40,549 nucleotides of DNA from positions 1 through 40,549 of the forward strand of contig SHVS01000017.1 of the NCBI GenBank assembly GCA_009694135.1. The letters run 5' to 3'. The stretch is from Alphaproteobacteria bacterium. GTDB taxonomy: Bacteria; Pseudomonadota; Alphaproteobacteria; UBA6615. Below are positions 1 to 6,285 of this stretch, piece after piece. Position 1 is the stretch's first letter; every line of letters starts with the position of its first letter. A program made the position numbers and the translations under genes. The notes under the pieces are model-generated. The model did no database searches. It was not told the DNA's origin and worked only from the letters and a program-made list of their open reading frames with translations.

Positions 1-34
1 GGCGCACCCGTCCATATAACTCCACGCCCTTCAT
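1..34 (-). CDS. istA: IS21-family transposase IstA, N-terminal fragment (runs off window)
   Basis: An ATG at 34 reads M-K-G-V-E-L-Y-G-R-V-R before the window ends. This matches the usual start of IstA transposases of IS21 elements, whose N-termini commonly read MxxxELYxxVRR ahead of a helix-turn-helix. A GGAGGG stretch sits directly upstream, closer to the ATG than is ideal for a ribosome binding site. Only 11 codons are visible, so the assignment relies on this short match together with the IS21-type terminal repeats around 80-145. The DDE catalytic domain and istB would lie to the left of the window. Confidence 0.55.
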   Translation of the reverse strand, partial: MKGVELYGRVR

Positions 35-145
35 CCCTCCGCCCCCGGCCCACCGGGCAAAAGGCTTTCTGCTGCCGGATTTTTACTCCGGCGCAACCGG
101 ACTCCCCGGCCGCTTCAGTGAGGGATTTTTACTCCGGCGCTTACA
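1..145 (-). mobile_element. IS21-family element, left end (extends beyond window)
   Basis: Two copies of the motif GCCGGAGTAAAAAT (minus-strand reading, at about 126-140 and 80-94) lie just inside a tip that reads TGTAAGCGCCGGAGTAAAAA. Multiple terminal repeats behind a TGT tip are typical of IS21-family ends. The tip matches the one at 40403 (TGTCAACGCCGGAGTAAAAA). Further inside, the start of an IstA-like protein reads out of the window. The boundary is placed at base 145. The element is inserted in the 5' part of a DUF2182 gene. No target duplication can be tested because the other end is not in the window. Confidence 0.75.
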
Positions 146-735
146 CGCTGAGCATGGCGGCGCTGCTCGCGGTCGTGCTGCTCGCCGTCCCCACGCTGAT
201 GTTGAGCGTCGCGGCGCTGTGCAAGCAGCGCTGGCCGTTGGACGAGGTGCTGCCTCGTGCCATGGCGTTTTTCGCCGCTTATCTGGCGGCATGGCTCGCG
301 TATGGGGTGGGGCTCGGCGTGCTGGCTTGGAAGTTGGCGCAACTCAGCCCGTTGTTCCAAGAGCATGCCACACTCGGCCCGATCCTGGGCGGCGGCGTGC
401 TGTTGTTCACCGGCCTGTATCAGTTCACGCCGATCAAACAAAAGGCGCTGGCGGTCGGTCAGGCGCCGGGCCAGCAATTGGTGACCTGGCGCGGGCCGCG
501 CTTGTCCGATGCGCTGCGCGCCGGGTTCTCGCACTCTCGATACAGTCTCGTGAGCGATTGGGCGTTGGCGCTCTTGCTTCTGGTCGGCGGGTTCGGCAAC
601 CCGCTATGGGTGCTGTCGGTCGCGTTTTTCCTCACGACCGAAAAGCTGGTCTCGCCGGAGGGCGATTTCGGCCGCTGGGCCGGGCTGATGCTCAGCCTGG
701 TGGGGATGGCGGTGCTGTTCGGCGTGACCTTCTAG
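118..735 (+). pseudogene. DUF2182 membrane protein, 5' end lost to IS21 insertion
   Basis: From about base 150 the frame encodes a hydrophobic protein with several membrane segments. It carries the family pattern 'GGxLLxxGLYQxTPxKxxxL' followed by a 'GxxxxRYxxxxxWALxLLL' block, as in the DUF2182 (predicted metal-binding integral membrane) family. The frame opens at a GTG (118) inside the IS end, so roughly the first 50-60 residues, including the usual first helix, are missing; a fusion product starting in the IS or at ATG 154 remains possible. The cysteines that usually follow 'KxxCLxxCRxP' and form 'YCxGCCW' are absent here: the positions read KQKALAVGQAP and RYSLVSDW. This copy was therefore probably already divergent in metal binding. 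It is convergent with nrdB, 12 bp away. The function of the family is not established. Confidence 0.7.
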
Positions 736-747
736 CAGCAGCGCGGG

Positions 748-1725
748 CTACTCGAAAGCCTCGTCCCAGGCGCCTTGCGTCGCCGCTTTTGAATACTCGG
801 TCGCGCGGTTCTCGAAGAAATTGGCGTGCTCGACGCCGTTGAGCATTTCTTCCATCCACGGCAGCGGGTTCGTGTCGAGCCGGTAGAGCGGCTGCAGCCC
901 GAGCTGCGCCAGGCGGCGGTCGGCGATATAGCGGATGTAGCGCTTGACCTCGGAGGCTTGCAGCCCCTCGACCCCGCCGAGTTCGAAGGCGAGATCGACG
1001 AAGGCGTCCTCATGCGTCACCACCGTGTCGCAGGCGAGCGTAAGGTCGCGCTTGAGCGCATCCGTCCACACTTCCGGGTTCTCTTCGACGAAAGTCTGGA
1101 ACAGGCGAACGATCGAATTGCAATGCAGGGTCTCGTCGCGCGCCGACCAGGACACGATCTGCCCCATGCCCTTCATTTTATTGAAGCGCGGGAAGTTGAG
1201 CAGGATGGCGAAGGACGCGAACAGCTGCAGCCCCTCGGTGAAGGCGCCGAACATGGCTAGGGTACGCGCGATCTCCACCTTGCGCTTCGCCGGGTCCTCG
1301 CTGCGGATGCCGAATTCCTGCATGTGGTCGTATTTGTCGCGCATCTCCTTGTAGCGCAGGAAGGCGGCGTATTCGGTCTCCGGGATGCCGATGGTGTCCA
1401 ACAGATGCGAGTAGGCGGCGATGTGGATCGTCTCCATGTTGGAGAACGCCGCCAGCATCATCTGCACCTCGGTCGGCTGAAAGATGCGCGAATAATGGCG
1501 CATGTAGCAGTTGTTCACCTCGACATCCGACTGGGTGAAAAACCGGAAGATATGCGTGAGCAGGTTGCGCTCGCCCGGGGTGAGCTTCTTGTGCCAGTCC
1601 TTCACGTCGTCGGCGAGCGGCACTTCCTCCGGCAGCCAATGGATACGTTGCTGGATCAGCCAAGCGTCGTAAGCCCATGGATATTCGAAAGGTTTATAGC
1701 CGATGCGCGGGGTCAGAAGGGGCAT
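748..1725 (-). CDS. nrdB: ribonucleoside-diphosphate reductase, beta (radical) subunit NrdB
   Basis: This is the small subunit of class I ribonucleotide reductase. It houses the di-iron (or related dimetal) centre and the tyrosyl radical that drives reduction of ribonucleotides to deoxyribonucleotides in the cytoplasm. All metal ligands are visible in a 325-aa protein: D67 (QSDVEVNN), E98 and H101 (METIH), E164 (TEGLQ), E198 and H201 (RDETLH). The radical tyrosine is Y105 in the HIAAY motif, four residues after H101 as in E. coli NrdB (H118/Y122). The start is set at MPLLTPRIGYKPFEYPWAYD; an upstream in-frame start at 1803 would add a low-complexity leader unlike the family. There is no N-terminal ATP-cone. 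It is transcribed with nrdA but separated from it by about 2 kb of acquired or degenerate DNA. Confidence 0.96.
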   Translation of the reverse strand: MPLLTPRIGYKPFEYPWAYDAWLIQQRIHWLPEEVPLADDVKDWHKKLTPGERNLLTHIFRFFTQSDVEVNNCYMRHYSRIFQPTEVQMMLAAFSNMETIHIAAYSHLLDTIGIPETEYAAFLRYKEMRDKYDHMQEFGIRSEDPAKRKVEIARTLAMFGAFTEGLQLFASFAILLNFPRFNKMKGMGQIVSWSARDETLHCNSIVRLFQTFVEENPEVWTDALKRDLTLACDTVVTHEDAFVDLAFELGGVEGLQASEVKRYIRYIADRRLAQLGLQPLYRLDTNPLPWMEEMLNGVEHANFFENRATEYSKAATQGAWDEAFE

Positions 1726-1906
1726 GGGTCTCTCGGGTGAAGCGGTCGCTTTCGGATTCGCAATGCAGAAACGCATTCGGCGACGAGCAGAGAAATTCGT
1801 CAACGCCCATTCAATAATTCCCCCAAATCAAATCAGGGTGGCCGCTTGCCGATATGTGCCGACAACGACGTGCACTCACGGTCACCGACATGAAATAGCG
1901 CAGCGA

Positions 1907-2461
1907 TCAGGTCGTCGCGTCGGAATCGTCAGCATCGAATCGGTAATGCCCTTTCCTTATCTTTCGCTGCGCCAACCAAAAACAAAAGTCAGGCGGTGTG
2001 AGAGATGGCTTGCGCGCCTCGTTCATGGCCTTGAAAAGTTTGCGCGTCTCAGCATCGAATTCCACGACGGGCTTGTGCAAACATACCTTCGCCGCCCGCC
2101 GAAATTCGCCTTGCAGGTTCTTTATCTTTCCCGCAGCAGACTCGTAATCCCTAATTGTCCTGTCCAAGCGCAGTGCATTGCCAATTCCTGGCAGAATGAC
2201 AGCCAACAAAGCGGCTAACGCACTGAGAGTCTTATTTTCAGGATCACTTCGAAGGTTGTGAGATGCGGCCATCCCGCCAGCGACGGCTGCAACGATCCAA
2301 AGAAGACCACGAAGCGCTCGCAAAAAGCGCAACCAAATATAGAATGTCGTGGAGGAATATAGACAACTTTCCTCTTCCCTTCGGCACTCTAACACCAGCG
2401 CCGCAGAGATAGGGTTCAGTCTATTATCTTCGGGATCATTTTGCCGAAGATCTTCTGCCAC
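1907..2461 (-). CDS. SLATT-domain two-TM putative effector
   Basis: A 184-aa protein with the layout of SLATT (SMODS- and SLOG-associating 2TM effector) proteins. A short charged N-terminus leads to the motif 'ALVLECRREEESCLYSSTTFYIWLR', given here only in part: ECRREEESC around residues 25-33 and STTFYIWLR around 37-45. Two membrane helices follow (about 48-68 and 80-100), then a cytoplasmic helical tail. In CBASS-like systems (described by Burroughs and colleagues) such proteins are predicted pore-forming effectors gated by the partner nucleotidyltransferase's product. The GTG start at 2461 overlaps the CD-NTase 3' end by 46 bp, so the two genes are translationally linked. Base use is AT-richer than in the flanking nrd genes, which suggests horizontal origin. 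The frame is intact, but its partner is broken, so function is doubtful. Confidence 0.8.
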   Translation of the reverse strand: MAEDLRQNDPEDNRLNPISAALVLECRREEESCLYSSTTFYIWLRFLRALRGLLWIVAAVAGGMAASHNLRSDPENKTLSALAALLAVILPGIGNALRLDRTIRDYESAAGKIKNLQGEFRRAAKVCLHKPVVEFDAETRKLFKAMNEARKPSLTPPDFCFWLAQRKIRKGHYRFDADDSDATT

Positions 2462-3420
2462 TCTTCACCTGCCAGCACTTCGAAGTTATTTTTTTCAAGT
2501 TCGCACGCGTCTAATGCGTGGGAATAGGCATTCCTCGCTTGGTTAAGCCAAGCGCCGCCCAGTAAAATTAGTCCTTCGGTCAGCGGCATGCGAAACCATC
2601 CGTTTGCGTGGTTTATCATGTGCGCAAATGCATCTCGCACTAACCAGTCGAACCAGAATTCATCTCTTGAAGCGTAGCTATTGCTCGTCAGAAAGTCTTT
2701 CATCAGAGCTTCTAGCTGGAATGATTTTAAGGGCACGTTATTGTGCCGCTGCCACTGTTTGAGAATTCGTGTCAACTTTCTCGCGTTGCCATTGAAATGT
2801 CTGTCAGAGGAATCGAGCTCAACGAGTTCCGCATGAGGGTCGACGTATTTGTAGCGCCCGCCTTGATTAGTATCACAAATGAAAAACCCTCCGCCCCGCC
2901 GGAGGAAGGTCGGAGCGACCTCAATGTTGAAGGTTTCAAGCGAAACGACCACGACTTGGCCATCCTGCCGGATGTCCGTGGTCCAATAGGTCTCCCGAAG
3001 AACCTTCTTCACCTCCTGAAGTAATTGAGACTGCTGGTTTCCGATATGCTGTTGAAATCACCAATAGATTTCGATTGGAAGCACAAAAAGAATATCAATG
3101 TCGCGCGGCGGCCGAACCTGCGTACCTTTCCCCCAGAAACCAATTACGACGCTGTTGGCTGATTCATCCTGCATGTTCCAAAAGGCGCGGTTTAGACTGG
3201 CTATCACCCCGCGACGGTTAGACTCACCGTAAGTGGCTTGTTGTGGTGTAAATCTTAGGCTTTCGAGGAAAAGTTCGAAGCGGCGCCTGACGTGTCTCCA
3301 GTTTTGCACTGCAGGCGACCTGACAGGCGGTGAAAATAGACCACCGCCAAACGGATTTTGTTGGACCACTCCAATATCTGTCCAAGCAGAACGGCCAGTC
3401 AGAATGGCAGGAAAATTCAT
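2416..3420 (-). pseudogene. SMODS / CD-NTase (CBASS nucleotidyltransferase) with in-frame TGA
   Basis: An open frame of 120 codons ending '...DIDILFVLPIEIYW' meets TGA (3058-3060) and then continues in the same frame as 'FQQHIGNQQSQLLQEVKK', through an uninterrupted 198-codon stretch to 2416. Together the halves make about 334 aa, a normal CD-NTase length. The nucleotidyltransferase motifs are GFWGKGT (94-100), RPPRDIDILFVLP with D107 and D109, and an acidic residue in FNIEVAP (about 167). The C-terminal helical half resembles SMODS proteins, ending 'EEWQKIFGKMIPKI'. In the family this enzyme makes cyclic oligonucleotide messengers on phage infection. A TGG-TGA-TTT context suggests CGA (Arg) to TGA. 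The GS of the usual GSxGKGT motif is GF here, a second possible inactivation. A GTG at 3012 could restart the C-terminal half, but that lacks the active site. Confidence 0.85.
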
Positions 3421-3464
3421 TCGGCAGTCTTACTCATATTTGACAACTCTGCTGGCTCGCTTGG

Positions 3465-3497
3465 CACTCCTCGTATTCGGCGCGCGACGGCACGGTA
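3465..3497 (-). repeat. second copy of the nrdA 3'-terminal coding sequence (33 bp)
   Basis: This stretch matches 3764-3796, the end of nrdA, at 30 of 33 positions in direct orientation. Read on the minus strand it encodes TVPSRAEYEEC, against TVPARTDYEEC in NrdA. It continues for several codons (QASQQSCQI) to a stop, without the final CLACQ. The copies are 299 bp apart and bracket the Lys/Ala-rich gene and the REP palindrome. It looks like the relic of a duplication or of an integration that regenerated the gene end. No integrase is present. Confidence 0.75.
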
Positions 3498-3509
3498 ACA
3501 ATTCCGTGG

Positions 3510-3542
3510 CTGTCATGGCCGGGACAAGCCCGGCCATGACAG
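3510..3542. repeat. REP-like perfect palindrome (14-bp stems, 5-nt loop)
   Basis: The arms CTGTCATGGCCGGG and CCCGGCCATGACAG are exact inverted repeats around ACAAG. The sequence resembles the dispersed intergenic 'TCATGGCCGGGCTTGTCCCGGCCATGA' palindromes that I know from many alphaproteobacterial genomes. It lies just after the stop of the Lys/Ala-rich gene and could slow transcription there, but it lacks a T-run and is not a classical terminator. Confidence 0.7.
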
Positions 3543-3550
3543 TCCCGGAG

Positions 3551-3682
3551 CTACTTCTTCCCCGCCGGCTTCTTTTGCGCCGGAGCCGCGGCCATGGCCG
3601 CCGCCGCCGCCGGCTTGCTCTGCTTGGTCGCGATCGGCGCGGTTTTCGCGGCGGGCTTGCTGGTCTTGTCGTTCTTGGCCAT
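3551..3682 (-). CDS. small Lys/Ala/Pro-rich basic protein (43 aa)
   Basis: An ATG at 3682, preceded at a good distance by GGGGAG, opens a 43-codon frame ending AAPAQKKPAGKK-stop. The product is almost entirely Lys, Ala, Pro, Thr and Ser (12 Lys; acidic residue only D5) and contains SKPAAKTAP- and SKPAAAAA-like repeats. This composition is like the disordered tails of histone-H1-like or nucleic-acid-binding proteins, but no domain can be assigned. It lies 65 bp downstream of nrdA and in the same direction, so it probably shares the nrdA transcript. The good ribosome site and clean frame favour a real gene; length and low complexity leave doubt. Confidence 0.5.
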   Translation of the reverse strand: MAKNDKTSKPAAKTAPIATKQSKPAAAAAMAAAPAQKKPAGKK

Positions 3683-3747
3683 TGGACTCCCCATGAATGC
3701 AGCGTTGCGTCACATGATCGAGCGATAACGATCCAGAACTCACGCGC

Positions 3748-5622
3748 CTACTGGCAGGCCAGACACTCCTCGTAGTCGGTGCGCGCCGGCACGGTACCGG
3801 CCGGCGGCTTGGCTTTGGCGATGCGCGGCGCCCAGTCGCCGACCGACTCCGAGCGCTGCAGCGACTTCGAGCGCAGATAATAGAGGCTCTTCACGCCCTT
3901 CTTCCAGGCCTGGAAGTGGATTTGATGCAAATCGCGCTTATGCACGTCGGCGGCGAGGAACACGTTCACCGATTGCGACTGGCAGATATAGGGCGTGCGG
4001 TCGGCGGCGTGTTCGATCACCCAGCGCTGGTCGATCTCGAAGGCGGTCTTGAACACGGCTTTCTCGTCCTCGGAGAGAAAGTCGAGATGCATGACCGAAC
4101 CTTCATGCGCGGTGATCGACGACCAGACCGTATCGGTGTTGCGGCCTTTCTCGATCAACAGCCGCGTGAGCGCGCGGGTGCGCACGGTGTGTGAGCCGGA
4201 CAGCGTCTTATGCGTGAAGCTGTTGGCCGCGATCGGCTCGATCCCCGGCGCCGCGCCGCCGCAGATGATCGAGATCGAGGCCGTGGGCGCAAGCGCCATC
4301 TTGTTGGAGAAGCGCTCCATCATGCCGTAATCGGCCGCATCCGGGCAGGGGCCGCGTTCTTCCGCCAGCTTGCGGCTGGCGGCGTCGGCGGCTTTACGGA
4401 TATGCTTGAACATATGGATGTTCCACGCCTTGGCCACGGCCGATTCAAACGGCACGCCCTCGGTCTGCAGGAAGGAGTGGAAGCCCATCACGCCGAGCCC
4501 GACGGAACGTTCGCGCATCGCCGCGTAGCGCGCGCGCGCGAATTCACTCGGGGCGCGGTCGATGAAATCCTGCAGCACGTTGTCGAGGAAGCGCATCACG
4601 TCCTCGATGAAGCGCGGGTCGTCGCGCCAGTCGAGGAAGGTGTCGAGGTTGAGCGACGACAGGCAGCACACCGCGGTGCGCTCCTCGCCGTGATGGTCGG
4701 TGCCGGTCGGCAGCGTGATTTCCGAGCACAGGTTGGAGGTCTTGACCGCGAGGCCGGCGAGCTTGTGATGCTCCGGGATCGCGCGATTGACCGCGTCGAT
4801 GAACACCAGATAGGGCTCGCCGGTTTCGATCCGCGCGGTGAGGATGCGGATCCACAGCGAGCGCGCCGAAATCTTGCGGATCACCGCCCCGTCCTTGGGC
4901 GAGACCAGCGGCCATTCCTCGTCGTTCTCGACCGCGCGCATGAAGGCGTCGGACAACAGCAGTCCGTGATGCAGATTCTGCGCCTTGCGGTTCGGGTCGC
5001 CGCCGGTTGGACGGCGCAGCTCGATGAATTCCTCGATCTCGGGATGGTTGACCGGCAGATAGACCGCCGCCGAGCCGCGCCGGAGCGAGCCCTGGCTGAT
5101 GGCGAGGGTGAGCGAATCCATCACCCGGATGAACGGCACCACGCCCGAGGTCTTGCCATTCAGGCCGACCTTCTCGCCGATCGAGCGCAGATTGCCCCAA
5201 TAGCTGCCGATGCCGCCGCCGCGCGCCGCCAGCCAGACATTCTCGTTCCACAGCCCGACGATGCCTTCCAAACTGTCGGAGGCCTCGTTGAGGAAACACG
5301 AGATCGGCAGCCCGCGCTTGGTGCCGCCATTCGACAATACCGGTGTCGCCGGCATGAACCACAGCCGCGAGATGTAATCATACAGACGCTGCGCATGCGC
5401 GGAATCATCCGCGAAATGCATCGCCACGCGCGCAAACAAATCTTGAATCGTCTCGCCGGGCAGCAGATAGCGGTCCTCGAGCGTACCGCGCCCAAAATCG
5501 GTCAACAGCGAATCGCGCGCCGGATCGATTGTGACCCGCACTCCGCGCTCATTCTGCCGCCGGTTGAGAGTGAGCTTATCCACAAGCGCCACCGAGATGG
5601 CCATTCCCCCGGAACCGTCCAT
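3748..5622 (-). CDS. nrdA: ribonucleoside-diphosphate reductase, alpha (catalytic) subunit NrdA
   Basis: This is the catalytic subunit of class I ribonucleotide reductase and the partner of NrdB. Visible active-site residues (numbered from M at 5622) are C109 in GLPISCF and C319 in AVCCLSS, the redox-active pair. The radical triad N297/C299/E301 is in TSNLCSE. The radical-transfer tyrosine pair is in KSLYYLR, and the C-terminal shuttle pair is in ECLACQ. At 624 aa it is much shorter than E. coli NrdA because it starts directly at the R1 N-terminal domain and has no ATP-cone, so overall dATP feedback through a cone is not expected. The start at 5622 has GGGGGAC just upstream; an in-frame start at 5691 would run through the regulatory region, and ATG 5604 (MAISVALV) is an alternative. 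Two DnaA boxes and an NrdR-like site flank the start. Confidence 0.96.
   Translation of the reverse strand: MDGSGGMAISVALVDKLTLNRRQNERGVRVTIDPARDSLLTDFGRGTLEDRYLLPGETIQDLFARVAMHFADDSAHAQRLYDYISRLWFMPATPVLSNGGTKRGLPISCFLNEASDSLEGIVGLWNENVWLAARGGGIGSYWGNLRSIGEKVGLNGKTSGVVPFIRVMDSLTLAISQGSLRRGSAAVYLPVNHPEIEEFIELRRPTGGDPNRKAQNLHHGLLLSDAFMRAVENDEEWPLVSPKDGAVIRKISARSLWIRILTARIETGEPYLVFIDAVNRAIPEHHKLAGLAVKTSNLCSEITLPTGTDHHGEERTAVCCLSSLNLDTFLDWRDDPRFIEDVMRFLDNVLQDFIDRAPSEFARARYAAMRERSVGLGVMGFHSFLQTEGVPFESAVAKAWNIHMFKHIRKAADAASRKLAEERGPCPDAADYGMMERFSNKMALAPTASISIICGGAAPGIEPIAANSFTHKTLSGSHTVRTRALTRLLIEKGRNTDTVWSSITAHEGSVMHLDFLSEDEKAVFKTAFEIDQRWVIEHAADRTPYICQSQSVNVFLAADVHKRDLHQIHFQAWKKGVKSLYYLRSKSLQRSESVGDWAPRIAKAKPPAGTVPARTDYEECLACQ
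3764..3796 (-). repeat. nrdA 3' end, partner copy of the 33-bp repeat
   Basis: This is the functional copy, inside nrdA. It encodes TVPARTDYEEC just before the final LACQ. It matches 3465-3497 at 30 of 33 positions in the same orientation. Confidence 0.75.
5576..5584 (+). promoter_or_regulatory. DnaA box, perfect TTATCCACA, inside nrdA codons 13-16
   Basis: TTATCCACA is an exact match to the strongest E. coli DnaA box. It lies within the first codons of nrdA and is inverted relative to the box at 5654-5662. In E. coli, nrdAB is controlled by DnaA through boxes upstream of nrdA; similar control here is an inference. Confidence 0.5.
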
Positions 5623-5653
5623 TTTGTCCCCCGTTGCCGCCAGCCATCCACAT

Positions 5654-5662
5654 TGTGGATAA
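5654..5662 (-). promoter_or_regulatory. DnaA box, perfect TTATCCACA, upstream of nrdA
   Basis: On the minus strand the sequence reads TTATCCACA, 32 bp upstream of the nrdA start. It forms half of a 15-bp near-perfect palindrome, ATCCACATTGTGGAT (5646-5660), whose other arm (5644-5652) is a weaker 7-of-9 box in the opposite orientation. The pair could bind DnaA cooperatively or double as an NrdR-type site. Confidence 0.5.
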
Positions 5663-5687
5663 CACCCGCCGGAAAAGCGTGCGTAAC

Positions 5688-5703
5688 CCACAACATGTTG
5701 TCC
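5688..5703. promoter_or_regulatory. NrdR-box-like palindrome upstream of nrdA
   Basis: CCACAACATGTTGTCC has a perfect 12-bp palindromic core (ACAACATGTTGT). It matches the published NrdR consensus (acaCwAtATaTwGtgt) at about 12 of 16 positions. NrdR represses ribonucleotide reductase genes when dATP is high and normally binds two boxes an integral number of turns apart. The palindrome centred at 5653 is about 42 bp away, near four turns, and may be the partner. A weak promoter match (TGTCAC at 5738-5743 and TTGCTA at 5715-5720, i.e. GTGACA-N17-TAGCAA on the minus strand) lies just upstream. Confidence 0.4.
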
Positions 5704-5853
5704 CCAGACACATATTGCTACCCAGATTTAGAATGGCTGTCACCGTGAACGGACGGAGAACGCTACTGCAACCATATATATTCACGTTATGTTCTCTTGG
5801 CAAATCGAGCGCTAATTTGACCACTTTTGCTGCAGAAGGCAGGGTTCCCGCCA

Positions 5854-6264
5854 ATGATCCGAGTTTCACCGACGCTCTCGATCGACGAGGCGTCCATCGT
5901 TTGGCGCTTCATACGTTCGCCCGGCCCGGGCGGACAGAACGTGAACAAGGTCGCTTCCGCCTGCGAGTTGCGCTTCGACTCGCGAGTCCTGCCTCGGGAC
6001 ATCCGTACTCGCTTCGCGACTCTGGCCGGGAGACGACTCGCGAACGACGGCACGCTGGTGATCCAGGCGCGGCGCTTCCGGACGCAGGAGCGTAATCGCG
6101 CGGATGCTCTGGAGCGTCTGATCGCGCTGCTCGCCGCCGCCGCCGTCCCTCCCGAGACGCGCATCGATACGCGCGTGCCGCGCGCCCAACGCCGCCGCAG
6201 GCTTGAGTCCAAGCGCCACCGCTCGACGATCAAGAAGGGGCGGGGCAGCGGCGGGGAGGAGTGA
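5854..6264 (+). CDS. arfB: alternative ribosome-rescue factor ArfB (YaeJ/ICT1-type peptidyl-tRNA hydrolase)
   Basis: The 136-aa protein contains the release-factor hydrolysis motif GPGGQNVNKV with GGQ at 26-28 and a very basic C-terminal tail (PRAQRRRRLESKRHRSTIKKGRG). That combination is diagnostic of ArfB/ICT1: the GGQ loop hydrolyses peptidyl-tRNA on stalled ribosomes and the basic tail senses the empty mRNA channel. The start MIRVSPTLSIDEASI is chosen because it is the normal N-terminus for the family and has AAGGCAGGG upstream; a TTG at 5827 would add nine residues. It is divergent from nrdA with about 230 bp between starts. Confidence 0.93.
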   Translation: MIRVSPTLSIDEASIVWRFIRSPGPGGQNVNKVASACELRFDSRVLPRDIRTRFATLAGRRLANDGTLVIQARRFRTQERNRADALERLIALLAAAAVPPETRIDTRVPRAQRRRRLESKRHRSTIKKGRGSGGEE

Positions 6265-6285
6265 GGCGCCGCGCGGCGAATCGGC

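Noticed and set aside
3058-3060. TGA in the CD-NTase as selenocysteine or tryptophan recoding
   Set aside because: No selenocysteine insertion element is evident just downstream, and many genes here (nuoD, nuoE, nuoG, coaX) use TGA as a normal stop, so a changed code is excluded.
3510-3542. Palindrome as a Rho-independent terminator
   Set aside because: The stem is strong but no T-run follows on either strand; an REP-like repeat fits better.
4210-5748. 512-codon plus-strand open frame
   Set aside because: It is exactly antisense to nrdA, rich in Arg/Ala/Asp/His as expected for a high-GC shadow frame, and has no recognisable domain.
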